Of a stretch of 64,000 nt of DNA, positions 1-10,293 are shown one piece after another. Both the position numbers and the translations under genes were made by a program. The DNA comes from CBDIDH01 sp965277595. Lineage in GTDB: Bacteria; Planctomycetota; Planctomycetia; Isosphaerales; Isosphaeraceae. The DNA is taken from the NCBI GenBank assembly GCA_965277595.1, contig CBDIDH010000002.1, positions 1,736,001 to 1,800,000 of the forward strand, read 5' to 3'. Positions within the stretch are counted from its first letter, which is position 1. Each line of letters starts with the position of its first letter. The notes beneath the pieces are model-generated. The model was not told the origin of the DNA and searched no databases. It worked only from the letters and a program-made list of their open reading frames with translations.

Positions 1-2
1 AG

Positions 3-593
3 CAGTTGATCGAGGTCGCCCGGATCGAGATGAAGCCCGACTACTATTACAAGGCCGTTCCCGTGCTCACGTCGCACGTCTACCGGCTGGCCGACCTCGT
101 CAACAAGAGCGAATACGTCTTGCTTCCCGGCGAGGCGACGATGTACGTCGGGTCAGACTTCGTCGGACGGATGAACCTGCCGCTCGTCGCCACCGGAGAG
201 CGGTACACGGTCGGCTTCGGCGTCGACCCGCAACTTCAGGTCGGCCGCCAGCTCGTCAAGAAGTCGCGCTCGCTTCAGGGCGGAAATCAGGTGCATACCT
301 ACGAGTATCGAATTACAGTAGGCAGCTACAAGACGTCCGCGGTGAAGGTTCAGGTCTGGGACCGCCTGCCGAAGGCCGAGGCCGAGGCCGTCGCGGTCAC
401 TCTCGTCGATCCTTCGCCAAAGCTCAGTGATGACCCGGTTTACCTCCACCGCGAGCGCCCGGAGAACCTCTTGCGGTGGGACGTCAACGTTGAGCCCGGC
501 CAGACCGGCGAAAAAGCCGCCGCCGTTGCCTATCAGTTCAAGTTGGAATACGCCCGAGACGTGGCGATTGCCGACTTCAAGGCCAAGAAGTAA
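3..593 (+). CDS. DUF4139 domain protein, C-terminal part (5' end outside window)
   Basis: This is the last ~195 residues of a larger protein; the reading frame is open to the left edge, so the true start lies outside. The beta-rich sequence, with phrases such as YYYKAVPVLTSHVYRLA, LLPGEATMYVGSDFVG and the late ENLLRWDVNVEPG, fits the C-terminal DUF4139 domain of the mucoidy-inhibitor MuiA-like family, known as exported or surface proteins of unclear activity. The next gene starts 76 bases downstream on the same strand. Family assignment is from pattern recognition; function is not known. Confidence 0.75.
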   Translation, partial: QLIEVARIEMKPDYYYKAVPVLTSHVYRLADLVNKSEYVLLPGEATMYVGSDFVGRMNLPLVATGERYTVGFGVDPQLQVGRQLVKKSRSLQGGNQVHTYEYRITVGSYKTSAVKVQVWDRLPKAEAEAVAVTLVDPSPKLSDDPVYLHRERPENLLRWDVNVEPGQTGEKAAAVAYQFKLEYARDVAIADFKAKK

Positions 594-669
594 CCGCAAA
601 GACCCCCAACGACCCCGCGCGGGGCACCTCCGCCCCGCGCCCGATTTCTTGATGACAAGGTGACCTGAG

Positions 670-1851
670 ATGACCGATCGTTACCGCATCCGATTCGCTT
701 TTTTTCTGCTCGCAATCGTCCCGATCTTGTCGCAACGTGCGTCGGCCGAGGACACGCCTCGCGATTCGGCCAAGGGAGTTGCCGCGGCCTTGCAGCCGTT
801 CGTGGACAATCACACGCTCGCCGGCGCCGTCACGCTCGTGGCGGACAAGGACGAAGTTTTGAGCCTTGAAGCCGTCGGCTTCTCGGATATTGCCGCGGGC
901 AAGCCGATGCGAACCGACGCCCTTTTCTGGATCGCCTCCCAGTCGAAGCCGATCACCGCCACGGCGTTCATGATGCTGGTTGACGAGGGCAAGGTGAAGC
1001 TCGACGACCCCGTCGAGAAATATCTCCCCGAGTTCCACAACCAATGGCTCGCCGTTGAGCAAGACAAGGATCACATCCTGCTCAAGAAGCCGAAACACCC
1101 GATCACCGTCCGCGAGATCCTCAGCCACACAAGCGGAATGCCCTTCAAGTCGGCCCTGGAAGAACCGACGCTGGATCTTCTCCCGCTCCGCGAGGCCGCG
1201 CGAAGTTACGCCATGACCCCGCTTCAGTTCGAGCCGGGAACCAAGTACCAGTACTCGAACGCCGGCATCAACACGGCCGGTCGGATCATCGAGGTCGTCT
1301 CCGGGATGCCCTACGAGGAGTTCCTGGCGACTCGCCTCTTCAAGCCGCTTGGCATGAAAGACACCACCTTCCGGCCCGTTGAAGAACAGATCGCCCGCCT
1401 TGCGAAGTCGTACCGCCCCGGCGCCCACAAGACGGGCCTTGAAGAAACCACGGTCGGTCAGCTCAAGTACCCGCTGAACGACTCGAAGCGCCAACCAATG
1501 CCCGCCGGTGGTCTCTTTTCCACGGCTGAAGACCTCGCGAAGTTCTGTCAGATGCTTCTCAATGGAGGCGTCTTCCAGGGCAAGCGTTACCTCTCGGAAT
1601 CGGCCGTCGCGGAGATGACGAGCAAGCAAACCGGCGACGCCTTGAAAGACAGCTACGGACTCGGCTGGTCCACCAGCGGCGGCTCCTTTGGCCACGGCGG
1701 GGCCTATGCGACGAACATGAACATCGACACGAAGCGCGGGCTGATCACCATCTTCCTCGTCCAGCACGCCGGCTTCCCCGGCGATGGCAACCACAGCCAC
1801 GGCGCCTTCAAGAAAGCGGCCGAGGATCGGTACGCTGGACAGAAGAAATAG
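670..1851 (+). CDS. Serine hydrolase of the class C beta-lactamase / penicillin-binding fold
   Basis: A 393-residue exported enzyme. Residues 1-26 form a signal peptide (basic start, hydrophobic FFLLAIVPIL, then ASA). The catalytic set of the beta-lactamase family is complete: Ser90-Gln-Ser-Lys93 (SxxK), Tyr195-Ser-Asn197 (YxN) and His342-Gly-Gly (the KTG-equivalent). In this family the serine attacks an ester or amide; real substrates may be esters, D-amino peptides or unknown, so resistance to beta-lactams should not be inferred. The start follows a GGTGACC stretch. It overlaps only the non-coding head of the GH51 frame downstream, which it probably precedes in one transcript. Confidence 0.9.
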   Translation: MTDRYRIRFAFFLLAIVPILSQRASAEDTPRDSAKGVAAALQPFVDNHTLAGAVTLVADKDEVLSLEAVGFSDIAAGKPMRTDALFWIASQSKPITATAFMMLVDEGKVKLDDPVEKYLPEFHNQWLAVEQDKDHILLKKPKHPITVREILSHTSGMPFKSALEEPTLDLLPLREAARSYAMTPLQFEPGTKYQYSNAGINTAGRIIEVVSGMPYEEFLATRLFKPLGMKDTTFRPVEEQIARLAKSYRPGAHKTGLEETTVGQLKYPLNDSKRQPMPAGGLFSTAEDLAKFCQMLLNGGVFQGKRYLSESAVAEMTSKQTGDALKDSYGLGWSTSGGSFGHGGAYATNMNIDTKRGLITIFLVQHAGFPGDGNHSHGAFKKAAEDRYAGQKK

Positions 1852-1894
1852 CGACCTGGCCGCCGACTCTGGGTTTTCCTCGAAAGGGTTCGTC

Positions 1895-4363
1895 ATGACC
1901 TGCTGGGCGACAGTCTTCGTTGCGCTTCTCTCGGTAGGTGCCCTCCCGGACGACCCTGTCCTTGAGGTAGACGCCAGTCAGGTCCTTCACCGGATTTCAC
2001 CGCTCCTGAACGGCGCCTGCATCGAGGACGTTAATCACGAGATTTACGGCGGCCTTTACAGCCAGATGATCTTCGGCGAGAGCTTTCAGGAGCCGCCGCG
2101 TCCTCTTCCCTTGAAGGGGTTCAAGGCATTCGGCGGCGGCTGGCGTCCGGTCTCCGGCGAACTCAAGGCCGATGGCGGCGACGGCCCCAAGCTAATCTCC
2201 GAAACGCCAGCCGTCGAGTCAGCCGAGGTTCGTGTCGATGTCTTCCTGCCTGGCGTTCGGGAGGGCAATGCCGGACTGATCCTCAAGGTCAGAGAGCCGG
2301 GGGTCGGGGCCGACCGATTCACCGGCTACGAGGTCTCCGTCGAATCGAGGGGGCGATTGACACTCGGCCGACACCGACAGAACTGGGAATTGATCCGCTA
2401 TGTCCCTTGCGACGTGACCCCCGACCGCTGGGTCACGCTCGCCGTCCGGCTCCGGCCGACCGGGTTCGAGGTCCTCATCGACGGCCGAAGCGTGGCGACG
2501 TTCGAAGACACCGAACACCCGCTCGGCCCCGGCCTCGTCGGTCTGCGAACCTGGCAGCGTCCTGCTCGCTTCCGCAACCTCTCGGTCAAGACCGGCGATT
2601 CGGTCCAGTCCTTCCCGTTTGAACCCGCCTCGGAAGATACCTTCGGCTCAGGCGTGAGCGGCATGTGGCGTCCCTTGCGCAAAGGGACGGCACGCGGCGA
2701 ATTCGCCATTGAGACCTCCGCGCCCTTCAAGGGACGGCAGAGTCAGCGATTGACCTTCTCAACAGGTCTCGGCGAGATCGGCATCGAGAATCAAGGGCTG
2801 AACCGCTGGGGCCTGAACCTCGTCGCCGAGAAGCCTTACGAAGGCCGACTCTGGGCGCGTGCCAGCGAGCCCACACCCGTCTCCGTCGTCCTTGAAAGCC
2901 GGGACGGAACCCGGGTCCTCGCCACGTCAACCCTTAACGTGAAGGGTGACGACTGGACCCCCTATGAGTTCACACTGACACCGACCGCCGCCGATCCCTC
3001 GGGCCGGTTCGCGATCACTCTCAAGCAGCCAGGCTCGGTCCAACTTGGTTACGCCTTTCTCCAGCCGGGCGACTGGGGACGCTTCCACGGTCTGCCCGTC
3101 CGCAAGGATGTCTCCGAGGCCCTGGTCGCTCAGGGGCTTACCATCCTTCGCCACGGCGGGTCGATGATTAACCACCCCGACTATCGCTGGAAGACCATGA
3201 TCGGCCCGCGCGATCGTCGGCCGATGAATCCGGGGACCTGGTATCCCTATTCCTCGAACGGCTGGGGAATCTTTGATTTCTTGAACGTCTGTGAGGCGGC
3301 GGCCTTTCCCGGCATCCCCGCCGTGAACATGGGCGAAACTCCGCGAGACATGGCCGACTTCGTCGAGTACGCCAACGGTCCCGGGGAAAGTCCCTGGGGC
3401 CAACGCCGGGTCGCCGACGGCCACCCCGAGCCTTACCGGCTCAAGCATCTCGAACTTGGCAACGAGGAGGCCGTCAACGACGATTACTGGCGGAAGTTCC
3501 AGCCCATTGCCAAGGCCGTCTGGGCTAAAGACCCCTCGATCATCCTTGTCGTTGGCGACTTCGCCTACGGCAAGGTCATCACCGACCCCTTCCACTTCGA
3601 AGGTGGCGCCGCGGCAAACTCACTGGCCGCGCACCAGAAGATTCTCGAACTCGCCCGAACGCACGGCCGCGAGGTCTGGTTTGACATCCACGTCAACACC
3701 GACCATCCCCCCGAACCCCGCGGCCTCCGGGCCGAGCGAAGCTATATCGAACAACTCGGCAAGCTCGCCCCTGGCGCGAAATTCAAGGTCGTTGTCTTCG
3801 AGTTCAACTCAGGCAACCACGCCCAGCGGCGAGCACTTTCGAACGCCCTGGCCATCCACGAAATCGAGCGAATCGGTGACCTTCTACCGGTCGCCTGCGC
3901 CGCGAACTGCCTTCAACCTGATGGCCAGAATGACAACGGCTGGGATCAAGGTCTCCTCTTTCTCAATCCGTCCCGAGTCTGGCTTCAGCCTCCAGGACAT
4001 CTGACGGGCATGATCCAGCGCAACCAGCAACCGCTTCTCGTCCAGAGTGCGATTCAGGGCGACGCCGAAAAACTCAGCGTCAACGCCAAGCGAAGCGAGG
4101 ACGGCAAAACCCTCGTCCTTCAGGTCGTCAACTGGGACACGAAAGCCCGTCCAGTTCGGCTCCAGATCAAGGGGCTCAACCCTGGCGACCCCTCCGCAAC
4201 CGTCGAGGAACTCGTCGGACCGCCCGATGCCGTCAACACCGCCGACGCACCTGATCGCATCAAACCGACCCGATCTCAGTGGCGTCATGCGATGACCAGC
4301 GGAAGCGCATCGTACACGTTTCCGCCGTACTCGTTCACGGTCATCCGATTCCAATCGGGCTGA
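1895..4363 (+). CDS. GH51-like alpha-L-arabinofuranosidase, secreted
   Basis: An 822-residue glycoside hydrolase predicted to release terminal arabinofuranose from plant-type polysaccharides. I chose ATG 1895 because a short signal peptide (MTCWATVFVALLSVGALP) follows; the frame is open further upstream but overlaps the previous gene. A beta-sandwich region (about residues 30-370) precedes the TIM barrel. The barrel carries the acid/base Glu524 in LELGNEEAVNDDYW and the nucleophile Glu636 in VVFEFNSGN, as in clan GH-A. The C-terminus (about 700-822) is the beta domain of the family. Its stop lies two bases from that of the convergent LarA-like gene. Confidence 0.85.
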   Translation: MTCWATVFVALLSVGALPDDPVLEVDASQVLHRISPLLNGACIEDVNHEIYGGLYSQMIFGESFQEPPRPLPLKGFKAFGGGWRPVSGELKADGGDGPKLISETPAVESAEVRVDVFLPGVREGNAGLILKVREPGVGADRFTGYEVSVESRGRLTLGRHRQNWELIRYVPCDVTPDRWVTLAVRLRPTGFEVLIDGRSVATFEDTEHPLGPGLVGLRTWQRPARFRNLSVKTGDSVQSFPFEPASEDTFGSGVSGMWRPLRKGTARGEFAIETSAPFKGRQSQRLTFSTGLGEIGIENQGLNRWGLNLVAEKPYEGRLWARASEPTPVSVVLESRDGTRVLATSTLNVKGDDWTPYEFTLTPTAADPSGRFAITLKQPGSVQLGYAFLQPGDWGRFHGLPVRKDVSEALVAQGLTILRHGGSMINHPDYRWKTMIGPRDRRPMNPGTWYPYSSNGWGIFDFLNVCEAAAFPGIPAVNMGETPRDMADFVEYANGPGESPWGQRRVADGHPEPYRLKHLELGNEEAVNDDYWRKFQPIAKAVWAKDPSIILVVGDFAYGKVITDPFHFEGGAAANSLAAHQKILELARTHGREVWFDIHVNTDHPPEPRGLRAERSYIEQLGKLAPGAKFKVVVFEFNSGNHAQRRALSNALAIHEIERIGDLLPVACAANCLQPDGQNDNGWDQGLLFLNPSRVWLQPPGHLTGMIQRNQQPLLVQSAIQGDAEKLSVNAKRSEDGKTLVLQVVNWDTKARPVRLQIKGLNPGDPSATVEELVGPPDAVNTADAPDRIKPTRSQWRHAMTSGSASYTFPPYSFTVIRFQSG

Positions 4364-4365
4364 CT

Positions 4366-5628
4366 CTAGTCTCGGTCGGTTTCGAGCCGGTAAAGCACCT
4401 CGCCGGCTTTCTCAACGACGAGAATTCCCTCGTCTTCGCGCCCTCGGTACGCGTCGAGATCGACCGAGGCCGGGTCCATGTATCCGAGGTTGATCCGCGC
4501 GCAGAGTTCCGGAGGAATCGCGGTGGCGAGGACGACGTTGACGTCAGGCGTTTCCACGCCCGATTCAAATCGCCCCCGCCCCTTGACGTGCGTTGAGTGA
4601 GCCAGAACGCCGAGCGGAACGTGCCGGAACCGCTCAAACTGCTCGGTAAAGTAAGGGAGGACGTGATACCCGACCTCCTCGATAAAGCGGCCGTGCGTCT
4701 TCGAGACCTCCGCGAGATGCGGGCCGTAAATGATGAGCGTCCCCCCCCGCTCGACGATGGGCTCAAGCTTGTACATGCATTTGCCGGCGGTCCAGAGTTC
4801 CGGATACATCTCCGGGCAGATCGAAACCACCGTCTTGAAGACCCGAGGAAGGCGCCTGACGTTGACCTCGGCCGACTGCCTCGCCGCGCGGTCGTAGGCG
4901 TCTTCAGGAGTTCCGAAGTGGAGGCCGTGAAGCCCTTGCTTGCTGACAACTAGCGAGAAGCAATGCCGGGGCACCTCAATCATCGCGGCGCAGTGGTCGA
5001 CGACCGCGCGGACCGGTGTGTAACGCGTGCCGATGATCTCTCGGTTCGTGATCAGTGCGCCGAGCCAGTGAAAGGCGTCAATGACCTCCGGCCCCGCGAC
5101 GCCCGGGAAAAAATACTTGTTCCCACCGGAGAACCCCACGACCTCGTGCGGAAAAGTCGGGCCGACGACGATCAGGTGGTCATAATCAAAAATGACCTTG
5201 TTGACCTTCACGTCGATCTCGCGTGCGATCACGCCTCGCGAGAGTTCCCGCATCGTCTCGGTTGAGATCGTGCCGATCGTCCGCAGTTGTTCCGGGTCGT
5301 CCCAGGCGTGGTTCAGGAACCGGGTCTTTGGCAGATGCGCCTCGTGATAGGCGGCGTCGATCCCGAGGAACCGGTAAATCCGGTCGATCGGCCTCGGCCT
5401 GTGCGTGCCGAGCGCCACCAGCACATCGAGTGCCTCGACTTCATGGAAGCTCTCGGCGATCGTTTTGATCATCAGGCCGATCGGGCAGGTCCGCGTGTCG
5501 TCGGGGATGATCAGCAAGACTCGCTTTCCGACGAGCTTCATCGCCCGGGCCGCCTCGCTGACGATCTCCCTCACGTCGGTCTCGTCAAGCTGTTGAACGG
5601 ACGCCGGGGCGTCGAGTAACCGGGTCAT
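4366..5628 (-). CDS. LarA-like (DUF2088) nickel-pincer racemase family protein
   Basis: A 420-residue cytosolic protein matching the lactate racemase LarA family, whose characterised members racemise or epimerise 2-hydroxyacids using a nickel-pincer nucleotide. Family features are visible: an N-terminal PDDTRTCP block, VALGTHRP about 25 residues on, and the long FPHEVVGFSGGNKYFFPG stretch that helps build the active site. The paralogue group is broad, so lactate need not be the substrate. No larB, larC or larE maturation gene is seen nearby. The gene reads away from the kinase gene's end, 152 bases upstream. Confidence 0.85.
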   Translation of the reverse strand: MTRLLDAPASVQQLDETDVREIVSEAARAMKLVGKRVLLIIPDDTRTCPIGLMIKTIAESFHEVEALDVLVALGTHRPRPIDRIYRFLGIDAAYHEAHLPKTRFLNHAWDDPEQLRTIGTISTETMRELSRGVIAREIDVKVNKVIFDYDHLIVVGPTFPHEVVGFSGGNKYFFPGVAGPEVIDAFHWLGALITNREIIGTRYTPVRAVVDHCAAMIEVPRHCFSLVVSKQGLHGLHFGTPEDAYDRAARQSAEVNVRRLPRVFKTVVSICPEMYPELWTAGKCMYKLEPIVERGGTLIIYGPHLAEVSKTHGRFIEEVGYHVLPYFTEQFERFRHVPLGVLAHSTHVKGRGRFESGVETPDVNVVLATAIPPELCARINLGYMDPASVDLDAYRGREDEGILVVEKAGEVLYRLETDRD

Positions 5629-5780
5629 CGGGCGTGGTTCCCCTTGGCGTCGTCGTTCTCGAAGGCTCAGCCGCCAGTTGCCAGGCCCGGCGCATCCGAC
5701 CCGTTCCGAGGCCAGATCTTATCGAGTCGGCGCGATCAACGACCCGGCAAGACCGACGATATCACGACCGTTCATCCTCC

Positions 5781-8700
5781 TCAACGTTCGGCCGCGGTGT
5801 GGAGCGTGTTGAGCTTGAGACGAAGCGCTTCCCAGTCAGGTGCGGTCAGTCGGGCGACCGAGCCGGTGGGGTTCGCCCGGGTGTCGAGCGTCAGGCCACT
5901 GGCGACCTGCGTCCAGAGTCGGACCGCTTCGGGGTTGTCGGCGGGTACGACGGGGGCATCCCAGAGCCGGGCCGTCCGGTCGTCGCCACCGGTCAGGAAG
6001 GTGCGGCCGTCGGACCGAAAGGCGACCGCGGTGACCGCTCCGATCTGTCGCAAGGGAGGGCCGATGGGGCGGCCCGTGGCGACGCTCCAGAGCCGGGCCG
6101 TCTGGTCGTTGCCGCCCGTCAGCAAGGTCTGGCCGTCGGGGCTGAACGCGATGGAACGGACCGAGGCGCGGTGTTCAAGGATTGCCGCGAAGGGTTGGCC
6201 GGTTGCCGCGTCCCAGAGGCGGACGGTATTGTCCTCGCCGCCGGTGGCGATGATTTTGCCGTCGGGGCGGAAGGCGACGCCGTAAATGGCCCCTTGATGC
6301 TTCATGTTGATGCCGAGAGGCTCTCCCGTGGCGACGTCCCAGAGCGCGGCCGTGCTTCCACAGGCGACCACCGCGGTCCCGCCGTCGGGACTGAGCGCCG
6401 CGGCGAGAACGGCCGACGGCTGCGTCCAGGGGTCACCGATCGGGCGGCCGGAGTCGGCGTCCCAGAGTCGGACGGTCGCATCGTGGCTGCCGGTCAGAAT
6501 TGAATGTCCCGACGGATGGAACGCCACGGCGGAAATCATGCCGCGATGCCCTGTCGGCGTGACCAGGCTATGCTTCGTTGACATCTCCCAGACGCGGACG
6601 AGGCCGTCCGACCCCCCCACCGCGACAAGCGTCCCATCGGGACTAAACCCCAGCGCCTGTGCCTTTGCCTCGCGATTCACGGGCTCGCCGATCGGTTCGA
6701 GCGTCTCACCGTCCAGAAGGGAGACCATGCCGTCGGCCCGAGCGACCACGAAGGTCTTGCCTTTGGGGCAGGCCGCCACGGCCAGGACCCGACCCGACCG
6801 ACGATTCAAGGCCCGAAGCGGTCGGTCTCCGGGAGGGGTCCAGAGCCGCGCCGCGGCGTCGCTGCTGCCGGTCAGGATCGTCTTTCCGTCGGGGCTGAAG
6901 GCCGCGACTCGAACGGTTCCTCGATGTTCCATCGGCATGCCCCGAGGCAGGCCCGTGGTGGGGTCCCAGAGCGCGGCGGTGTTATCGCCGCTGCCGGTCA
7001 GGGCCGTCTTGCCGTCAGGGCTGTAGGCAACGCTCGTGACCTCGGAACGGTGGAAGACCCGTTGCAAGTATCGGTCCAGGGTCGCCGTCTCCCAGAACCG
7101 GACGTTGCCGTGCGCGCCCCCGGCCATGAACGACTTGCCGTCGGGGCTGAAGGCGACACAGTTCACCGGGTCATCGTGCGGCACCGGCTTGCCAACAGGT
7201 TGACGACGCTCGACATCCCAGAGCCGGACGAAGTGGTCCTGACTGCCGGTCAGGATCAGTCGGCCGTCCGGGCTGAAGGCCGCGCCATTGATCTCGGCGG
7301 GATAATCGTCGGGCGAGGGCAGAGGCCGTTGCGTGGCGAGATCCCAGACGCGGACCGAATGGCCGCCGGCCGTCAGAAAGGTCGTCCCGCCAGGGGCGAA
7401 AGCAACGACGTGGATGGGCGCGAGGTGCGGGATCGGACTTCCCTGGAGATGACCCGAGACCGGGTTCCAGATCCGGGCCGAACCATCGATGCAGCCGGTC
7501 AAGACCCTCGATCCGTCGGCGCTGAAGGCCGCCGAGGTGACGGGTCTCGGATGGGGCAGGGGTGGTCCCAGGGCCTTGCCGGTCTGGGCGTCCCAGAGCC
7601 GGAGCTCGCCTCGAAGCGAGTCAGCCGTGGGACCGCCTGTCAGGACGGCCCGGCCGTCGGGGCGATACGCCGCGGCAAAGACCTCGTCGCCGTGCGGAAG
7701 GATCATTTCGAGCCTCGCCGTCGACGCACCCCAGGCCGCCAGGTTCGCCAGCACGGTCTCTCTCAGGTCGCGCGTCTCCGGCGGAGCGGTCTCCAACGCG
7801 TGCGACAGACGGAGCAGGCCGCTCCCTGTCTCGCCCTTCTCGCAAAGGCTCAAACCCTGGTCGAGGATCAAGCTGGTGTTCAGCCGGTCCGATTCGAGCC
7901 GCAGGCCCTGCTCGATTAATCGCGCGTAGTTGGCCTGGTAGGTCGTCGCCGCCATCAGGATCAGCAGGCTCAGGATCAGGGCAAAACCGCCGCGGACCCA
8001 CGTCTTGTGCCGTCGAGTCCAGCGCCGGAACCGTTCGGTGCGCGTCTCGGGATAGGCCGCGATCGGCTCGTCGGCGACCCAGAGACGAATGTCCTCGGCC
8101 ATGGCGATGGCCGTCGGATAGCGGTCTTCGGGGTTCCGCGCCATGGCCTTCATGCAGACGGCCTCCAGGGCGCGAGGCACGGGCCCTCGGGCGACCGACC
8201 GGGGCGCGGGGAAGTCTCCCTCCTGGATCTTCGCCAGAAGTTCGCCCAGCAGGGCCGTTTCAAAGGGGAGGCGGCCAGCAAGCAGGCAATAGAGCGTGGC
8301 CCCGAGGTTATAAACGTCGCTCGCCGGTCGCAACGCATCGACCCGGCCCGCGGCCTGCTCGGGACTCATGAACGCGGGCGTTCCCAGCGGAGAGCCGGGA
8401 AGGGTCTGGTCGCTCGCCGTCAGGGTCACAATCGCCTCGGGCCGGAGCGGATCGGCTGCCAGACCTTCGGCCCGGCCGATCGGCTTGGCAAGACCCCAGT
8501 CAACGACGAGGGTCTCGCCATGATCGCCGAGCATGACATTGCTCGGCTTCAGATCCCGGTGGATGATCCCCTGGCCATGGGCGTAATCCACGGCCTCGCA
8601 GACGTCAATGAACCGTTCGAGCAACCGGTTCCGCTCGACCGCTCGGGCACCCGGGTCGCGGTCAGGCCCTTCGGCCGAGTGGAACCGGGCGATCGCCGTT

Positions 8701-9086
8701 TCAAGGCTCTCGCCGCGAATGAACCGCATGGCGTAATACGGGCGACCGTCGGGAGATCGACCGAAGCCATAAACAGGGACGATCCCCGGATGCTCCAGGT
8801 TCCCCGTGATCTCGGCCTCGCGGACGAACCGTCCGCGACTGGTCGGGTCGTCGGCGTGTCGGTCTCTGATCTGCTTGAACGCGACCTCGCGGCCGAGTTC
8901 CCGGTCGAGCGCGACGAAGACCTCGCCCAGACCCCCTCGGGCGTGTGGCCGCAAGACAACATACCGGCCATAGGCCGAAAGCGGCTGATCGTCCGGCCAG
9001 GAGGCCGCCGCCGCCGGGGCTTGCCCCTGGGTTTCGGGAAGTAACGTGGCGTACTGTGCTTGCTCGAAGTCCTGGTCGTCCGCCAC
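5781..9086 (-). CDS. Ser/Thr protein kinase with 14 C-terminal WD40 repeats
   Basis: An 1101-residue membrane protein. Residues ~40-340 are a Hanks-type kinase: glycine loop ARGGLGEVFVALD, catalytic lysine in VAFKQI, HRDLKPSN loop, and GTPAFMSPEQ. The magnesium motif reads DWG rather than DFG, frequent in bacterial kinases of this type. A single hydrophobic helix (about 365-385, FALILSLLILMAATTY) follows. The rest holds about 14 WD40 repeats, each with FSPDG-like and RLWD-like signatures, enough for two propellers. The layout suggests a cytosolic kinase tied to a protein-binding propeller across the membrane. Its targets are unknown. It probably forms its own transcript. Confidence 0.92.
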   Translation of the reverse strand: MADDQDFEQAQYATLLPETQGQAPAAAASWPDDQPLSAYGRYVVLRPHARGGLGEVFVALDRELGREVAFKQIRDRHADDPTSRGRFVREAEITGNLEHPGIVPVYGFGRSPDGRPYYAMRFIRGESLETAIARFHSAEGPDRDPGARAVERNRLLERFIDVCEAVDYAHGQGIIHRDLKPSNVMLGDHGETLVVDWGLAKPIGRAEGLAADPLRPEAIVTLTASDQTLPGSPLGTPAFMSPEQAAGRVDALRPASDVYNLGATLYCLLAGRLPFETALLGELLAKIQEGDFPAPRSVARGPVPRALEAVCMKAMARNPEDRYPTAIAMAEDIRLWVADEPIAAYPETRTERFRRWTRRHKTWVRGGFALILSLLILMAATTYQANYARLIEQGLRLESDRLNTSLILDQGLSLCEKGETGSGLLRLSHALETAPPETRDLRETVLANLAAWGASTARLEMILPHGDEVFAAAYRPDGRAVLTGGPTADSLRGELRLWDAQTGKALGPPLPHPRPVTSAAFSADGSRVLTGCIDGSARIWNPVSGHLQGSPIPHLAPIHVVAFAPGGTTFLTAGGHSVRVWDLATQRPLPSPDDYPAEINGAAFSPDGRLILTGSQDHFVRLWDVERRQPVGKPVPHDDPVNCVAFSPDGKSFMAGGAHGNVRFWETATLDRYLQRVFHRSEVTSVAYSPDGKTALTGSGDNTAALWDPTTGLPRGMPMEHRGTVRVAAFSPDGKTILTGSSDAAARLWTPPGDRPLRALNRRSGRVLAVAACPKGKTFVVARADGMVSLLDGETLEPIGEPVNREAKAQALGFSPDGTLVAVGGSDGLVRVWEMSTKHSLVTPTGHRGMISAVAFHPSGHSILTGSHDATVRLWDADSGRPIGDPWTQPSAVLAAALSPDGGTAVVACGSTAALWDVATGEPLGINMKHQGAIYGVAFRPDGKIIATGGEDNTVRLWDAATGQPFAAILEHRASVRSIAFSPDGQTLLTGGNDQTARLWSVATGRPIGPPLRQIGAVTAVAFRSDGRTFLTGGDDRTARLWDAPVVPADNPEAVRLWTQVASGLTLDTRANPTGSVARLTAPDWEALRLKLNTLHTAAER

Positions 9087-9141
9087 GTTGATCGCCCCTC
9101 GGGTCCCGCGCCAGGGGACCGTCGGGGCGGTCGCCTCGGCG

Positions 9142-10293
9142 TCAGCGAGTTCCGGGCTGGCCCTTGGCCTTGCCGGTCACTCGTTTGATGTAATCGACCT
9201 CAGTCTGGAGGTACGGCGTACCGTCGGCCCGGAAGATGTCGTGGAACCAGACCTTGGGCTCGCCCGAGTACGCTTTCGACCACGAATCCCAGGGATAGAT
9301 CGTCTGGGTCTTGCCCGCGACGAACCCCCAGTTGTACGCGCCGACGCGTTCCTCCTGGAAGTATCCTAGGACGGGATCGAAGGTGCTGCCGAGCGGCCTG
9401 GCCATATACTCGGTGCAGAGCAGGGGCCTGCCATAGCGCCGGAGCGCCTCGACGCGTGTTTTGACCTCGGGAAGCGGGGCGTACGTGTGGAATGAGATCA
9501 CGTCGGACTGTTCGAGCTGATACCGGTTCATTGGCGAGAGTTTTTCCTCGGCCCAGTCCCCGAGCCAGACGCCCGAGGTCAACGGCTGCGTCGGGTTGGC
9601 CTCGCGTGCCCTGGCGAAGACTTTCTTGAGCAAGGCGAGGGCGATCTCGGCCTTGTCCGCCGGTTCGTGCTTCTTGTAGCTCGACCCGTTGGTATTGTCG
9701 GGCTCGTTGAAGAGGTCCCAGGCGATGATGCGACGGTCGTTCCAGAATCGGCCGATAACCCCCTTGACGTACTCCTCAACCTCGCGGTGTCGCGTCGGGT
9801 CTTTAAGGATTTCCAGACCAGGAGCCTGCACCCAGCCCGAGTTATGGACGTGCGGCGTCGGCGGGTGCTGAGGGCCAGCCTTTGGAAAGGGGTCCCAGAC
9901 CGAATCGAGCAGGACGAACATCACGGAGATGCCATGCTCGTCGGCCAGTCCGAGAAAGGTTTCCATCCGTTCCAGGAAACCTTCGCGGTCTTTTTCCCAG
10001 GGGATATTGTGCAGAAAGACGCGAACGCTATTGAATCCGAGGTCTTCTGCCCATTTGAGTTCCCGGCCGATCGCCCCCGGGTCAAACGTCTCGGCCTGCC
10101 ACATTTCGAGCTGGTTAATCGCCGTGCTCGGGTTGTAATTGCAGCCAACAGGCCAGAGTCGGCCCTTGTACCATGCTTGGGCTTTCTCCGCCGTCCAGGG
10201 ACCGTCGGCCCGCGCCTTTGATTCCACGAAAAGAAACGAGAAAACGAAAAAAAGGACGAGGGCACGGGATCGCGATCGTCTCATCGTGGTCAT
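9142..10293 (-). CDS. GH5-like secreted glycoside hydrolase (clan GH-A)
   Basis: A 383-residue exported TIM-barrel hydrolase. Residues 1-29 form a signal peptide (MTTMRRSRSR then a Phe/Leu/Val-rich core and ARA). The acid/base is Glu197 in AWDLFNEPDN, and the likely nucleophile is Glu295 in LLCTEYMARP, both at the strand positions expected in clan GH-A. Sequence style matches planctomycete proteins annotated as cellulase or 1,4-beta-xylanase; the exact substrate is not visible. Its ATG overlaps the stop of the upstream prolyl oligopeptidase as ATGA, so the two are translationally coupled. Confidence 0.85.
   Translation of the reverse strand: MTTMRRSRSRALVLFFVFSFLFVESKARADGPWTAEKAQAWYKGRLWPVGCNYNPSTAINQLEMWQAETFDPGAIGRELKWAEDLGFNSVRVFLHNIPWEKDREGFLERMETFLGLADEHGISVMFVLLDSVWDPFPKAGPQHPPTPHVHNSGWVQAPGLEILKDPTRHREVEEYVKGVIGRFWNDRRIIAWDLFNEPDNTNGSSYKKHEPADKAEIALALLKKVFARAREANPTQPLTSGVWLGDWAEEKLSPMNRYQLEQSDVISFHTYAPLPEVKTRVEALRRYGRPLLCTEYMARPLGSTFDPVLGYFQEERVGAYNWGFVAGKTQTIYPWDSWSKAYSGEPKVWFHDIFRADGTPYLQTEVDYIKRVTGKAKGQPGTR

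Noticed and set aside
670..1851. Antibiotic-resistance beta-lactamase
   Set aside because: The catalytic motifs fit the broad serine hydrolase family, most of which are esterases or peptidases; nothing points to resistance.
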